From: Thiocapsa bogorovii
GTDB lineage: Bacteria; Pseudomonadota; Gammaproteobacteria; Chromatiales; Chromatiaceae
Direction: 5' to 3'
DNA: 64,000 nucleotides
NCBI RefSeq assembly: GCF_021228795.1
Contig: NZ_CP089309.1
Span: 4,337,501-4,401,500, forward strand
Shown here: positions 19,400 through 31,560 of the stretch, piece by piece
How the letters are laid out: each line of letters opens with the position of its first letter
Position numbering within the stretch: position 1 is the stretch's first letter
Translations under genes and position numbers: made by a program
Notes under the pieces: model-generated
Seen by the model: only the letters and a program-made list of their open reading frames with translations
What the model was told of the DNA's origin: nothing
Database searches by the model: none

Positions 19400-22300
19400 A
19401 TGCGTCTCGAAAAGATCCGACTTGCCGGCTTCAAATCCTTCGTGGATCCCACGACGGTCCTCTTTCCGGGCAACCTGGTCGGTGTCGTCGGACCCAACGG
19501 CTGCGGCAAGTCCAACGTCATCGACGCGGTGCGTTGGGTCATGGGCGAGAGCTCGGCGAAGATGCTGCGCGGCGAGTCCATGGCGGACGTGATCTTCAAC
19601 GGCAGCACCGGGCGCAAGCCGGTTGGAACGGCGAGCATCGAGCTGGTGTTCGACAATGCCGACGGCGGCGCGGGCGGTGCCTATGCCGCCTTCAATCAGA
19701 TCTCGGTCAAGCGACAGGTCTCGCGCGACGGTCAGTCGGCCTATTTCCTGAACGGGACACGCTGCCGTCGGCGCGACATCCAGGATCTCTTCCTCGGGAC
19801 GGGTCTCGGTCCGCGCTCCTACGCTATCATCGAGCAGGGCATGATCTCGCGCATCATCGAGGCGCGTCCCGAGGATCTGCGGCTCTTTCTGGAGGAGGCC
19901 GCGGGGATCTCGAAATATAAGGAGCGCCGCCGCGAGACCGAGAGCCGCATGCGCCAGACCCGCGAGAATCTCGATCGGCTCGACGATCTGCGTGACGAGG
20001 TCAACAAACAGATCCAGCATTTGGAACGCCAAGCCGCCTCCGCCGAGCGCTATACCCAGCTCAAGGCCGAGGAGCGGCGTCTGGACCTGGAGCTCAAGGC
20101 GCTGCGTTGGCAGGCACTCGACGCGGAGATCCGCACCCGCGAGCAGCGACTGGCCGAGACCGAGACCCGGACCGAAGCGGGGCTCGCACAGCAGCGACGG
20201 ATCGAGGCGGATATCGAGGCACGGCGCGCCGACTATCAAAGTGCCTCTGAGACCTTCAACGGGGTGCAGGGGCGGTTTTACGCGGTCGGCTCCGAGATCG
20301 CGCGGGCCGAGCAGGCGATTCAGTTTGCCAGCGAGGCCCGCGGTCGGCGCGAGGGCGAGCTGGTGCGGCTCGATCAGGAGATCGGCGAGGCCGAGGACCA
20401 CTTGGAGCGCGACCAGGGACGGCTTGCCGAGATCGATCGCAACCTCGCCCGCGACGAGCCCGAGCTGACAGACGCCGATCAAGCCTTGTCCGGGGTGCTC
20501 GAGCAGGTGACGCTGGCCGAGGATAAGCTCAAGCACTGGGAGCGTCTCTGGGACGACTTCAGTCGGGAGGCCGCCGGGCCTTCGGAGCAGGCGCAGGCCG
20601 AACGTGCGCGGATCAACGCGTTGGAGCAACGCAGCGATCGCGACCGCGACCGATTGCGGCGTTTGGACGAAGATCTCGCGCGTCTGCAGGGCCTGGAGCT
20701 GGAGGATCGGTTCCTGCAGCTCGTCGCGCGAGAAACCCGATTGGAGACCGAGCTTGCGGACATGGAGGGGCGTCAAGAGTCCCTGGGCGCCGGCCTGGCC
20801 GAGCGCGACGAGGCGATCGGTACGCTTGCCTCGGAGATTGATGCGGTCCGCACCCTGTTGCAGGAGTCCCGGGGCCGGTTGGCCTCGCTCGGCGCGCTCC
20901 AGGACGAGGCCCTGGCCGACACCGATGCCGACGGCCGGTCTGCCGACTGGATTGCCGCTGCGGGACTCGCCGACGCGGTGCGTCTGATCGATGGGCTCGA
21001 CGTCGACGCGGATTGGCAGCGTGCGGTCGAGGTCTTGCTCGGGGATGCGATTCGCGCAATCGGCATTCCGAATCTCGATCATGCACTGTCGGGCGGCGGA
21101 GATCCGCCCCCTGGCGTGGTCCTTTTGGAAACCCGCCTGGATGCCGAGGGGCAAGTCGAGGCTCCGGGGGACTCTGACGGCGCACCGGCGGCTCGGGCGC
21201 TCCTTGCGCATGTTCGCGCACCCTGGGCGCTCGACGGGCTGCTCGGTCGGGTCAGGACCGTCGACCGGCTCGCCGACGCCGTCGCCATGCGCGACGCCTT
21301 GGGACCGGCCGAGCAATGGGTGACGCCCGAGGGTGCGCGGGTCGGTCGCGACTGGCTAAGCACGCCGCCGGTTAAGGCGCAAGCGGGCGTCATCGCGCGG
21401 GCGGAGGCAATCAAGGCGCTCGGCGGTGAGATCGCCGAGCTTCAGGCCAAGGAGTCCGCGCTCTGCACCGAGCAGGAGGATGCGCGCGCCGCCCGAACGG
21501 TGGCTCAAGAGGCACGGGCCGATGCGGGACGGCAGCTGACGGCGCTCGGTCGCGAGCTGTCGCTGCTCAAGGCCGAGCTCGCGAGCCTGCGCGCCAAGCG
21601 CGAGCATCGAGAGGATCGGCTTCAGGCATTGGCCGCCGAGCGCGACGAGCTCCAGGAGCAGATGGCCGATGCCTTGGAGGAGATGGAAGCGGCGCGCGAG
21701 CGTCTGCACGAGCACCTCTCCTTGGTGGAGAGCTTGGCGGAGCGACGCGACGCAATGCAGGTCGAGCGCGAGACGCTGCGTGCCGGGCTTGCCGCGGTGC
21801 GGGAGGAGGAGCGTCGCTGCCGGGAGCGAACGCAGGGGCTGCGGGTCAGCGTCGAATCGAACCGCGCCGCCCGCGCGGCCACGCAGCAGAGCCTGGCGCG
21901 CCTACAGGAGCGCCGCGCGGTGCTCCACGAGCGCCGCGCCGAGCTGTTGGATGCGCTCGAGGAGAGTGTCGAGCCATTGGCCGAGCAGCGGGTGCGGCTC
22001 GACGAGCAGCTGGTGCTCCGGGTGGAGGTCGAGGAGGCGTTGGCCGAGGCACGCAACCGACTCGAGGCCTTGGATGCCGAGGTGCGCGAGCTCGAGCAGG
22101 CGCGTCAGCGCTCGGAGCAGGAGGGCCGCGTCGGTCGCGGCGAGCTCGATCGGCAGCGTTTGGAGCACCAGGAGCGCTTGGTCCGTCGCCAGACCCTCGC
22201 CGAGCAGATCGCCGAGGTGGACGGTGCCGAGCCCACACCGGCCGAGGTGCTCGCCGAGATGGATCCCGCGGCGAACGAATCTCAGTGGCAGGAGGCGCTT

Positions 22301-22945
22301 TCCAAGACCGCGGCGCGTCTCCAGCGGCTTGGGCCGGTGAACCTCGCGGCGGTGGACGAATTCCGTCAGCAGGCGGAGCGCAAAGTCTATCTGGACGCAC
22401 AGCACGAGGATATCAGCCGCTCGCTCGAGACGCTGGAACAGGCGATCCGCAAGATCGATCGCGAGACACGCAGCCGTTTCCGCGAGACCTACGATCAGGT
22501 CAATCAGGGGTTTCAGCTCCTGTTTCCGCGGCTCTTCGGCGGCGGTCACGCGAGCTTGGATCTCACCGACGAGGATCTGCTCGAGACCGGCGTCAGCGTC
22601 ATGGCACGCCCCCCGGGCAAACGCAATTCGAGCATCCATCTGCTCTCGGGCGGGGAGAAGGCGCTGACGGCGGTGGCCTTGGTTTTCGCCATCTTCGAGC
22701 TCAATCCGGCGCCCTTCTGTATGCTCGACGAGGTCGACGCGCCGCTCGACGACGCCAACGTCGGGCGCTTCTGCGAGCTGGTGCGCTCCATGTCCGATCG
22801 GGTCCAGTTCGTCTTCATCAGCCACAACAAGGTCACGATGGAGATTGCCGATCATCTGCTCGGAGTGACCATGCACGAGCCCGGTGTCTCGCGGCTCGTC
22901 TCGGTGGACGTCGACGAGGCGGTGCGACTTGCGGCGGTATCCTGA
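19400..22945 (+). CDS. smc: Chromosome segregation ATPase SMC
   Basis: Structural maintenance of chromosomes protein; with ScpA and ScpB it would organise and segregate the chromosome. 1181 residues. Walker A is GPNGCGKSNVIDAVRW (about 32-47). Two long Glu/Arg-rich coiled coils (about 165-500 and 680-1020) flank a hinge near 510-660. The C-terminal lobe has the LSGGEKAL signature and Walker B FCMLDEVDAPLDD. The ATG at 19400 gives MRLEKIRLAGFKSF, the family N-terminus; 12 further upstream codons are non-homologous. It starts the smc-zipA-ligA run. ScpA and ScpB are not in the window. Confidence 0.98.
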   Translation: MRLEKIRLAGFKSFVDPTTVLFPGNLVGVVGPNGCGKSNVIDAVRWVMGESSAKMLRGESMADVIFNGSTGRKPVGTASIELVFDNADGGAGGAYAAFNQISVKRQVSRDGQSAYFLNGTRCRRRDIQDLFLGTGLGPRSYAIIEQGMISRIIEARPEDLRLFLEEAAGISKYKERRRETESRMRQTRENLDRLDDLRDEVNKQIQHLERQAASAERYTQLKAEERRLDLELKALRWQALDAEIRTREQRLAETETRTEAGLAQQRRIEADIEARRADYQSASETFNGVQGRFYAVGSEIARAEQAIQFASEARGRREGELVRLDQEIGEAEDHLERDQGRLAEIDRNLARDEPELTDADQALSGVLEQVTLAEDKLKHWERLWDDFSREAAGPSEQAQAERARINALEQRSDRDRDRLRRLDEDLARLQGLELEDRFLQLVARETRLETELADMEGRQESLGAGLAERDEAIGTLASEIDAVRTLLQESRGRLASLGALQDEALADTDADGRSADWIAAAGLADAVRLIDGLDVDADWQRAVEVLLGDAIRAIGIPNLDHALSGGGDPPPGVVLLETRLDAEGQVEAPGDSDGAPAARALLAHVRAPWALDGLLGRVRTVDRLADAVAMRDALGPAEQWVTPEGARVGRDWLSTPPVKAQAGVIARAEAIKALGGEIAELQAKESALCTEQEDARAARTVAQEARADAGRQLTALGRELSLLKAELASLRAKREHREDRLQALAAERDELQEQMADALEEMEAARERLHEHLSLVESLAERRDAMQVERETLRAGLAAVREEERRCRERTQGLRVSVESNRAARAATQQSLARLQERRAVLHERRAELLDALEESVEPLAEQRVRLDEQLVLRVEVEEALAEARNRLEALDAEVRELEQARQRSEQEGRVGRGELDRQRLEHQERLVRRQTLAEQIAEVDGAEPTPAEVLAEMDPAANESQWQEALSKTAARLQRLGPVNLAAVDEFRQQAERKVYLDAQHEDISRSLETLEQAIRKIDRETRSRFRETYDQVNQGFQLLFPRLFGGGHASLDLTDEDLLETGVSVMARPPGKRNSSIHLLSGGEKALTAVALVFAIFELNPAPFCMLDEVDAPLDDANVGRFCELVRSMSDRVQFVFISHNKVTMEIADHLLGVTMHEPGVSRLVSVDVDEAVRLAAVS

Positions 22946-23102
22946 GTGCTCGGCGTTTATCGTCCGACCCGTGCGGGACGCACCCTGATTCGGGGAAAAG
23001 TCACGCGCGCTCGGTATTCACCCGCCCGATCGGGGATACAGGTCGCTCGCGCGTTGATATACTCCACCCAGTCCTGAACGTCAGACCGACACGAACGCTT
23101 GA

Positions 23103-26104
<3,002 letters not shown>

Positions 26105-26240
26105 TCTGCGCGGCGCCGGATTCTTCCGGCATCGCCCCAATGTTGCTGAATCAAACAACAAACGGACGTCGGAACCGCATCGACCGCGGTTGTCCGCTTT
26201 CCGTGATCGCGCCGTCTCTCCAGACCTTACGGACCTCGCC

Positions 26241-26513
26241 ATGCATGAATTGAGCAAAGAGCAACAAATCCTGATCGCGATGCGCAAGACCCTGTCTGCG
26301 ATCATTCGAGACGTGACCCCGCCGCCCGGGATGCGTCACCCCTTGTCCGATCCGACCATCGAGGACGTGCGTCAATGCTTGGGCCTGATCGCCGCACGCG
26401 AGAAAGAGCTGGCGGACGCTCAGGGTCGCGGCGGGGAGCGCCCCTACTATGTCGACGAGCCGCCGGATGCCCGGGTCGTACCCATTGCCGGCATCAAAAA
26501 ACGCAAGGAGTGA
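26241..26513 (+). CDS. Conserved hypothetical protein downstream of ligA
   Basis: 90 residues, soluble, starting MHELSKEQQILIAMRKTLSA. It has a Pro-rich middle (TPPPGMRHPLSD), a helical segment IEDVRQCLGLIAAREKELADA and a basic end (IKKRKE). No family or function is recognised. It sits 136 bp after ligA and only 4 bp before the carbonic-anhydrase-like gene, so it may be co-transcribed with either. No strong Shine-Dalgarno is visible. Confidence 0.7.
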   Translation: MHELSKEQQILIAMRKTLSAIIRDVTPPPGMRHPLSDPTIEDVRQCLGLIAAREKELADAQGRGGERPYYVDEPPDARVVPIAGIKKRKE

Positions 26514-26517
26514 TCCG

Positions 26518-27330
26518 ATGACCTTTCCGTGCCTGGCCAACCCCGATGCCGCCCGACGGCACCGTGTCGTGCGTTTGACGCTCTGTCTGGTCGCGGCCGG
26601 TCTGTGCCGTGATGCCGCTGCGCGCGATCCGGTGACAACGCGGGTGCCCGAGTGGTCGTACTCGGGGGTGGCTGGCCCGGACCAATGGGGCGATCTCGGC
26701 GGCGCATACGAGCTTTGTTCGCGGGGCGAGCTGCAATCGCCGATCGATATCGTCGAGACCCAGCGCGTCACCTACACGCCCTTGCTCTTTCGCTACCGAT
26801 CGCAGCTCCTCGAAGCGGAAAACACCGGCCACGGAGTGCGTTTGATCTCGCCTCCCGGCAGTGCACTTGTGGTCAGGGGGCAGGCCTATGACCTGGTCGA
26901 ATTCAACTTCCATGTCCCCGGTCTGCACGCTTTCCAGGGGGTTACTGCAGAGGCCGAGATCCACATGGTGCACCGCGACGGGCAGGGCGGCTATGCCGTC
27001 GTTGCCGTGCCGCTGCGGGCCGGCGATCGCGAGAATCGGATTCTCGACCGTATCCTGGAGCATTTTCCGATGCAGCCCGGGGAACGGGTGCGGCAACGTC
27101 AGGTCGGCATCAATCCGCTCTTCCTGCTGCCGGTCGATCGAAGCTACTACCGTTACACGGGTTCGCTCGTCACGCCCCCATGCACCGAGCCGGTGCTCTG
27201 GTTCGTCTTTCGCGAGCCGCTCGAGGTGAGTGCCGACCAGATCCAGCGCATCGCGCGGGCCACCGGCGCGAACGCCCGACCGGTCCAACCCCTCAACGGC
27301 CGTCCGGTCTTCTCGCTGTTCCGCTATTAA
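26518..27330 (+). CDS. Alpha-carbonic-anhydrase-like periplasmic protein, probably acatalytic
   Basis: 270 residues with a signal peptide (about 15-36, ending AAARD). Alpha-CA fold signatures are present: WSYSG..GPDQW, QSPIDI, ENTGHG, SLVTPPCTEPVLW and a C-terminal NGRPVF. The zinc site is altered. Where active enzymes have HFH, this protein has NFH (Asn130, His132); the third ligand is His149 (EIHMVH). The gatekeeper Glu, in S-E-H of bacterial enzymes, is Leu136. Loss of one zinc ligand and of Glu predicts little or no CO2 hydration; a binding role is possible. The TAA stop comes from a repeat arm. Confidence 0.88.
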   Translation: MTFPCLANPDAARRHRVVRLTLCLVAAGLCRDAAARDPVTTRVPEWSYSGVAGPDQWGDLGGAYELCSRGELQSPIDIVETQRVTYTPLLFRYRSQLLEAENTGHGVRLISPPGSALVVRGQAYDLVEFNFHVPGLHAFQGVTAEAEIHMVHRDGQGGYAVVAVPLRAGDRENRILDRILEHFPMQPGERVRQRQVGINPLFLLPVDRSYYRYTGSLVTPPCTEPVLWFVFREPLEVSADQIQRIARATGANARPVQPLNGRPVFSLFRY

Positions 27331-27413
27331 ACCGCGCCCCTTGCGGTCTACGTTGTTTTTGGATGGGATCGGCCTCGGCGAACTTCACGGCCGTTGGAGC
27401 GGGCGCGGTTTAA
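27327..27413 (+). repeat. 87-bp TTAA-ended element, copy 7
   Basis: Arms TTAAACCGCGCC and GGCGCGGTTTAA are perfect; GCC-type interior with GATGGGATCGGCC. It carries the stop codon of the carbonic-anhydrase-like gene. Confidence 0.93.
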
Positions 27414-27432
27414 GGTTTTATTCTTCAACACT

Positions 27433-27519
27433 TTAAACCGCGCCAGATCCAACAATCGTCGAGTCTGCCGGGGCCGATCCCATCCGAATACGTCACATAC
27501 CACGCTGGGCGTGGTTTAG
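27433..27519 (-). repeat. 87-bp TTAA-ended element, copy 8 (inverted)
   Basis: Reverse-complement homologue of copy 7, 19 bp away across an AT-rich linker, so the pair forms a 193 bp inverted dimer. Its right arm GCGTGGTTTAG carries the stop codon of the pentaheme cytochrome (27516-27518). The dimer fills the whole space between two convergent genes. Confidence 0.93.
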
Positions 27520-28829
27520 GGTGCGACGATGGACTGCTCGACCTCGGCGACGAGGACCGGATCCGTCAACTCGGTCGGGAGTTGGCTAAATTTTTCAACC
27601 AACGACGGCCACATGAGGTTGTAATAGAGCTCGCCGCGCACGAGCACGACACCCTCCGAGGGGATCTCGTAGGCGATCTCGCGCGTCTCGTGTGGCTTGA
27701 GTCGGGTGTCCTCGCCGGGCTGCGTGGCGGTCGGCGGCGGGGCGGGCAAGCCTTTGTCGTCCGCGAGGGCGTAGAAGAGATACGCCTTCGGATCGTCCTT
27801 GGCGGGATGGCCCTCGGCGTTCTGCCAGACCACCTCGCCTTGATCGTTGTAGGCGGTGAGCTTGAAGTACATGTTGCGGAAGGGCGCCCCGGTCGGTACG
27901 GCGTGGGGTTGCGAGTTCTGCAAAAAGACCTTTGTCTTGAGCATGTCGCCGTCGAGATCGCTTTGCACGTCGAAGACGACCGAGCGTTTCAGCATGCCGT
28001 GGTCATGTCCGCCGCCCATGGAGTGATCGACGAGCCCGCCCGAGATCGGCATGTGGCAGGATTGGCATGCGGCCTTGCTGCCGCTGGCGATGAACTCGTC
28101 GCCGGTCGCACACAAGGCGACGTTGTTGGGGTTGTTGCGGCGGTCATGGCAGCCCATGCAGGCATCCGAGGTCTTCATCAGAACGGGACTGGCATCCATG
28201 GCGAGCGCCGGGATCTCGATGCCGTCCATCTCCACCGGCTCGCCGAGATGCGGGTTCGGTTTCTGCGAATCCTCCGCATCGTCGACCGCTCCGCCGAAGA
28301 GATCGTCACCGGCCGCGGTAAGTTTCTGAACGCCGCGCGGGAAGGCTGCGGGCCCTTGGAGCTGGTCCGAGACCTCGTACGCTTTCAGGCCGAGACGTAG
28401 CTTCCCGTCCTCGCCCTGAATGCCTTTGTAACTCTTCAGCGTATGGCAGGCGACGCAGTTCACGCCTTCGCTGTAGGCGACGTGCGCATCGAGCTTGGTG
28501 GTCTTGTCGCGCGCCGCGTTCGGGGCATGACATTGCAGACAGACCGGGTAGGTACCGGACCTCTTGTGCACCTGTCCTTCGGCCGTCGGGTCGCCGACCT
28601 CCATTCCGTAGAAGGCACCGTGGATCGGGTCCTTCAGGGCGGTGCTGTTGGCGTGCATGGAGCCTTTCCACTGTCGATAGATCTCCTCGTGGCAGGTCTG
28701 GCAGACCTCTGCCGAGATGAGATGCATCGGCTCGGATGCTTCTTCGCCCGCCGCGGCCGGGCCGGCAATGCCGGCGAGGCCGAGTGCAAGACCGAGTGAG
28801 ATCGAGAGTCCCGCGAACAAGCGTCGCAT
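27516..28829 (-). CDS. Pentaheme c-type cytochrome, periplasmic
   Basis: 437 residues. A signal peptide ends at PAAAG. Five CxxCH heme sites are present: CQTCH, CLQCH, CVACH, CMGCH and CQSCH. The C-terminal third is heme-free and beta-rich (VVFDVQSDLDGDMLKTKVFL, FRNMYFKLTAYN). It resembles cytochrome c554-type multiheme proteins and probably carries electrons in the periplasm. It is divergent from the HAO-like/NapC-like pair, and a shared metabolic role is likely. AAGGAGG precedes the ATG by about 10 bases, one of the strongest ribosome sites in the window. Confidence 0.9.
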   Translation of the reverse strand: MRRLFAGLSISLGLALGLAGIAGPAAAGEEASEPMHLISAEVCQTCHEEIYRQWKGSMHANSTALKDPIHGAFYGMEVGDPTAEGQVHKRSGTYPVCLQCHAPNAARDKTTKLDAHVAYSEGVNCVACHTLKSYKGIQGEDGKLRLGLKAYEVSDQLQGPAAFPRGVQKLTAAGDDLFGGAVDDAEDSQKPNPHLGEPVEMDGIEIPALAMDASPVLMKTSDACMGCHDRRNNPNNVALCATGDEFIASGSKAACQSCHMPISGGLVDHSMGGGHDHGMLKRSVVFDVQSDLDGDMLKTKVFLQNSQPHAVPTGAPFRNMYFKLTAYNDQGEVVWQNAEGHPAKDDPKAYLFYALADDKGLPAPPPTATQPGEDTRLKPHETREIAYEIPSEGVVLVRGELYYNLMWPSLVEKFSQLPTELTDPVLVAEVEQSIVAP

Positions 28830-29239
28830 GATGATGAGCCTCCTTATTTATCGTGATACGGACGGTTCGATACGGATGGTTGTCCAACCGCCGAGGATTG
28901 TTCGTCATTCGCGCGCTTCATTAAAGTGCGCCCGATCAATGAAACTCCATTCGCGTCGCGAGAGAGAGCTACGTAATAATATAAGCATCATCTTATTCTC
29001 CTTGTTGTTGAAGTTCTAGGCGTCTTCCATTCCGTGTGGTCGTCGTCTGTGTATCAAGAAACTGTCGAAAAAACTGATCAAATCATCGTTTTCTGGATTG
29101 CCCATAGCCTTGTGGACCTAGGCGGATGTCGCCGGTTGTCTGTCTTGGAATATCGGCAGATACTGAATTAGATTGCTCCGGATTTGCGCTTTATACTCCG
29201 ACCTGTTTTCCTCTTTCAGTCGGTCAAGAGGTCGTCGCG
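28830..29239. other. 410-bp divergent control region between cytochrome genes
   Basis: More AT-rich than its surroundings, with no credible open frame. It must hold both divergent promoters. ATCAA/TTGAT half-sites occur, but no complete TTGAT-N4-ATCAA Fnr/Dnr box was found. The only promoter-like element singled out is the TATACT at 29192. Confidence 0.4.
29192..29197 (+). promoter_or_regulatory. Possible -10 box of the HAO-like gene
   Basis: TATACT lies 42 bp before the ATG, which would give a leader of about 36 bases. No good -35 is present at 16-18 bp, so an activator would be needed if this is used. Confidence 0.3.
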
Positions 29240-30691
29240 ATGCCCCCTGTTGTACTTTCCGATTCATTCCGACGTGTGCTTTTCCTTTCGGTTTTCGTGC
29301 TTGCCTTTCCGGCCGCTGCCGAAAAGGTGAAGCTCGACCCGAGCCACTGGGGACACGAGGCAGGCGATGCCTGCGTCAGTTGTCACACCAAGTCATCGAG
29401 CGGTCTCGCTCAGCAGTGGCAGGACAGCGCCCATGCCGCTGCGGGCGTGAACTGCATGGATTGCCACCAGGCCGAGCGAGCCGACGTGGACGCCATCGAG
29501 CATGAGGGTCAGATCATCGCGACGATTGTCTCGCCGAAGGATTGCGGGCGCTGTCACGCGAAGGAATTCGACGAGCAGCAAGGCTCGGTTCATGCCGAGG
29601 CCTACTCGATCATCGAGGACCGCCTTCCGGCGCTGGCTCGGAATGTCGGCGGCTCCGCGATGCAGGCCGCCTCCTGCGATCAGTGTCACGGCTCGCGGGT
29701 GAAGGTGCGCGGAGACGGGACACTGGATCCCGCGACCTGGCCCAACTCGGGTATCGGGAGGATCAATCCGGACGGATCCAAGGGGTCATGCTCCTCCTGT
29801 CACGGTCGGCACCGCTTCTCGAAGGCGCAGGCGCGCGAGCCCGAGGCGTGTGTGCGCTGTCACTCCGGTCCCGACTCTCCGGACAAGGAGATCTTCGAGG
29901 CGTCTAAGCACGGAATGGTCTATGCGGCCCATCGCGACGAGATGAATCTCGATGCCGCCGAGTGGATTGCCGGGCGCGACTACACGGCCGCGCCGACCTG
30001 CGTGACCTGCCACATGGGCGCCGCCGGGAAACTGCCATCGACACACGATGTCGGTCTGCGCAATGTCTGGAGCCTCAATACGCCGGTGTCCAAGCGCCAG
30101 TTTCTCGTCATCTTCGAAGACGGTGCCAAGATGGAGCTGCCCTCGGACGAGACCGCGCCGCGACGCGGCACCGAGATGGCCCGTGCGGACGGTACGGTCG
30201 GGGTCGTCAAGGCGGTCGCCACACCCGAGCGGCGCCGCCAAGCCATGACCCTGGTCTGTGTCGAGTGCCACGGGAAAGGCTTCACTGAGGGTTTCATGCG
30301 CCAGTTCGACGCCGTGGTCGAGCTTTACAACACCAAGTTCGGCGAGCCGGCCCGTGCGATCATGGCCGGGCTCTACGAACGCGGTCTGCTCACCCCGACC
30401 GCGTTCGACGAGCCGATCGAGTTCACCTACTGGGAGCTATGGCACGACGAAGGCGCACGCGGTCGACACGGTGCCTCCATGATGAGTCCCAACCATGCCT
30501 GGTGGGAGGGGATGTATCTGGTCGGCCGTAACTTCTATGCGCGATTCCTCCCGGAGGCGCGCGCAGCGGCCGGCGAGCAGGCGGACGCACTTGTCGATGC
30601 CGTGCTGCGGGCCGATGGGCAGCATCAGTGGCTGGAGGACCCGACCCAAAGGAGCGCGATCCTCGGCTTCGCCCCGCAGGAGGCTGAGTGA
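29240..30691 (+). CDS. Octaheme cytochrome c, hydroxylamine oxidoreductase (HAO) family
   Basis: 483 residues with a signal peptide (ending FPAAAE). Eight CxxCH sites: CVSCH, CMDCH, CGRCH, CDQCH, CSSCH, CVRCH, CVTCH and CVECH. After the last heme comes ELWHDEGARGRHGASMM, then WWEGMYLVGRNFY, the HAO-family C-terminal signature. Ammonia oxidisers use HAO to oxidise hydroxylamine; members paired with an NrfH/NapC-type partner, as here, are thought to reduce nitrite or hydroxylamine to ammonium. Whether the crosslinking Tyr of HAO is present needs an alignment. The ATG at 29240 has AAGAGG upstream. Its stop overlaps the next start as TGATG. Confidence 0.92.
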   Translation: MPPVVLSDSFRRVLFLSVFVLAFPAAAEKVKLDPSHWGHEAGDACVSCHTKSSSGLAQQWQDSAHAAAGVNCMDCHQAERADVDAIEHEGQIIATIVSPKDCGRCHAKEFDEQQGSVHAEAYSIIEDRLPALARNVGGSAMQAASCDQCHGSRVKVRGDGTLDPATWPNSGIGRINPDGSKGSCSSCHGRHRFSKAQAREPEACVRCHSGPDSPDKEIFEASKHGMVYAAHRDEMNLDAAEWIAGRDYTAAPTCVTCHMGAAGKLPSTHDVGLRNVWSLNTPVSKRQFLVIFEDGAKMELPSDETAPRRGTEMARADGTVGVVKAVATPERRRQAMTLVCVECHGKGFTEGFMRQFDAVVELYNTKFGEPARAIMAGLYERGLLTPTAFDEPIEFTYWELWHDEGARGRHGASMMSPNHAWWEGMYLVGRNFYARFLPEARAAAGEQADALVDAVLRADGQHQWLEDPTQRSAILGFAPQEAE

Positions 30692-31320
30692 TGGGCCGCT
30701 TGCGCGCACCTTTGTTCATCACCCGTCATGTCTTGATCGCGCTCGTGGTCGGGGGGGTGGGAGGGGTGCTCTTTATGACCTTTCTGCTCGAGTTCGACCA
30801 CTACACCAGCAGCAATGCGTTCTGCACGACCTGCCACTCGATGAGCTATGCCGATGAATCCTATCGGCAAACGGTCCACTACAACTCGGCATCAGGGGTT
30901 CGTGCGTCCTGCGGTGACTGTCACGTCTCCGAAGGTGTCTTCGCCGCGACCTGGGATCATGCGATCGGATCGAAAGACCTCTTCAAGCAGATCTTCGGAC
31001 CGGACTACGACGACCCGGTGATCAATGCCTTGCATCTGCCGGAGGCGGCCTTCGCCGCGCGCAAATGGTTTCAAAAGCGCGATTCGGCTACCTGCAAGCG
31101 CTGTCACACGCTGGAGGCGATCCAAGGCAAGCGCGCCGATACCGCAGCGATCCATCGCGAGGAGACGGACGGTAAGTCCTGTATCGACTGCCACTACAAC
31201 CTGGTTCACCGTCAGGTGCCCGACGCGAGTACCTTCAAGCGCGAGGCTTGGAATCGGATGGTCGAGGAGGAGTTTGCGCTGGAGCCCGGAACGGCCGAGC
31301 GGCTCATGAGTGCGCACTGA
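30691..31320 (+). CDS. Tetraheme NapC/NirT/NrfH-type quinol dehydrogenase
   Basis: 209 residues: an N-terminal membrane helix (about 9-31) then four CxxCH hemes (CTTCH, CGDCH, CKRCH, CIDCH). Such proteins take electrons from the quinol pool and hand them to a periplasmic multiheme reductase. Translation starts at the ATG overlapping the TGA of the HAO-like gene by one base, so the two products are almost certainly partners. The fourth site is followed by YNLVH, as in NapC/NrfH proteins. Confidence 0.95.
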   Translation: MGRLRAPLFITRHVLIALVVGGVGGVLFMTFLLEFDHYTSSNAFCTTCHSMSYADESYRQTVHYNSASGVRASCGDCHVSEGVFAATWDHAIGSKDLFKQIFGPDYDDPVINALHLPEAAFAARKWFQKRDSATCKRCHTLEAIQGKRADTAAIHREETDGKSCIDCHYNLVHRQVPDASTFKREAWNRMVEEEFALEPGTAERLMSAH

Positions 31321-31338
31321 GTCCGCGAACAGTCTCCG

Positions 31339-31560
31339 TCAGTGCTCGCAGTTGTCGAAATGGTGCCTTGACCAGGGGAAGATTGCGAGCGCAAAGCCGA
31401 CACCCAGCGTCACGGCGCCTCCGAGGACCGCCAACAGGGCGAGGTGCGCGGTCGGCACGGGCAGACCCGCGGTCTCTGCGACCAGAAGCAGCAGGACGCC
31501 GGATACGAGCAAGCCGGCGGAGAAGACAACGGTCGAGCGCAACGTGGTGCAGGAGATCAT
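31339..31560 (-). CDS. Small two-helix membrane protein, unknown
   Basis: 73 residues. Two hydrophobic segments (about 10-30 and 38-62) with a short loop, ending in a His-rich tail (PWSRHHFDNCEH). No family recognised. GGAGAG seven bases before the ATG and two good helices argue that it is real. It converges with the NapC-like gene, ending 18 bp from that gene's stop. Confidence 0.65.
   Translation of the reverse strand: MISCTTLRSTVVFSAGLLVSGVLLLLVAETAGLPVPTAHLALLAVLGGAVTLGVGFALAIFPWSRHHFDNCEH

Noticed and set aside
19154-21316. 720-codon minus-strand open frame inside smc
   Set aside because: It is antisense to a well-conserved SMC gene, starts and ends without family similarity and reflects high-GC third-position bias.
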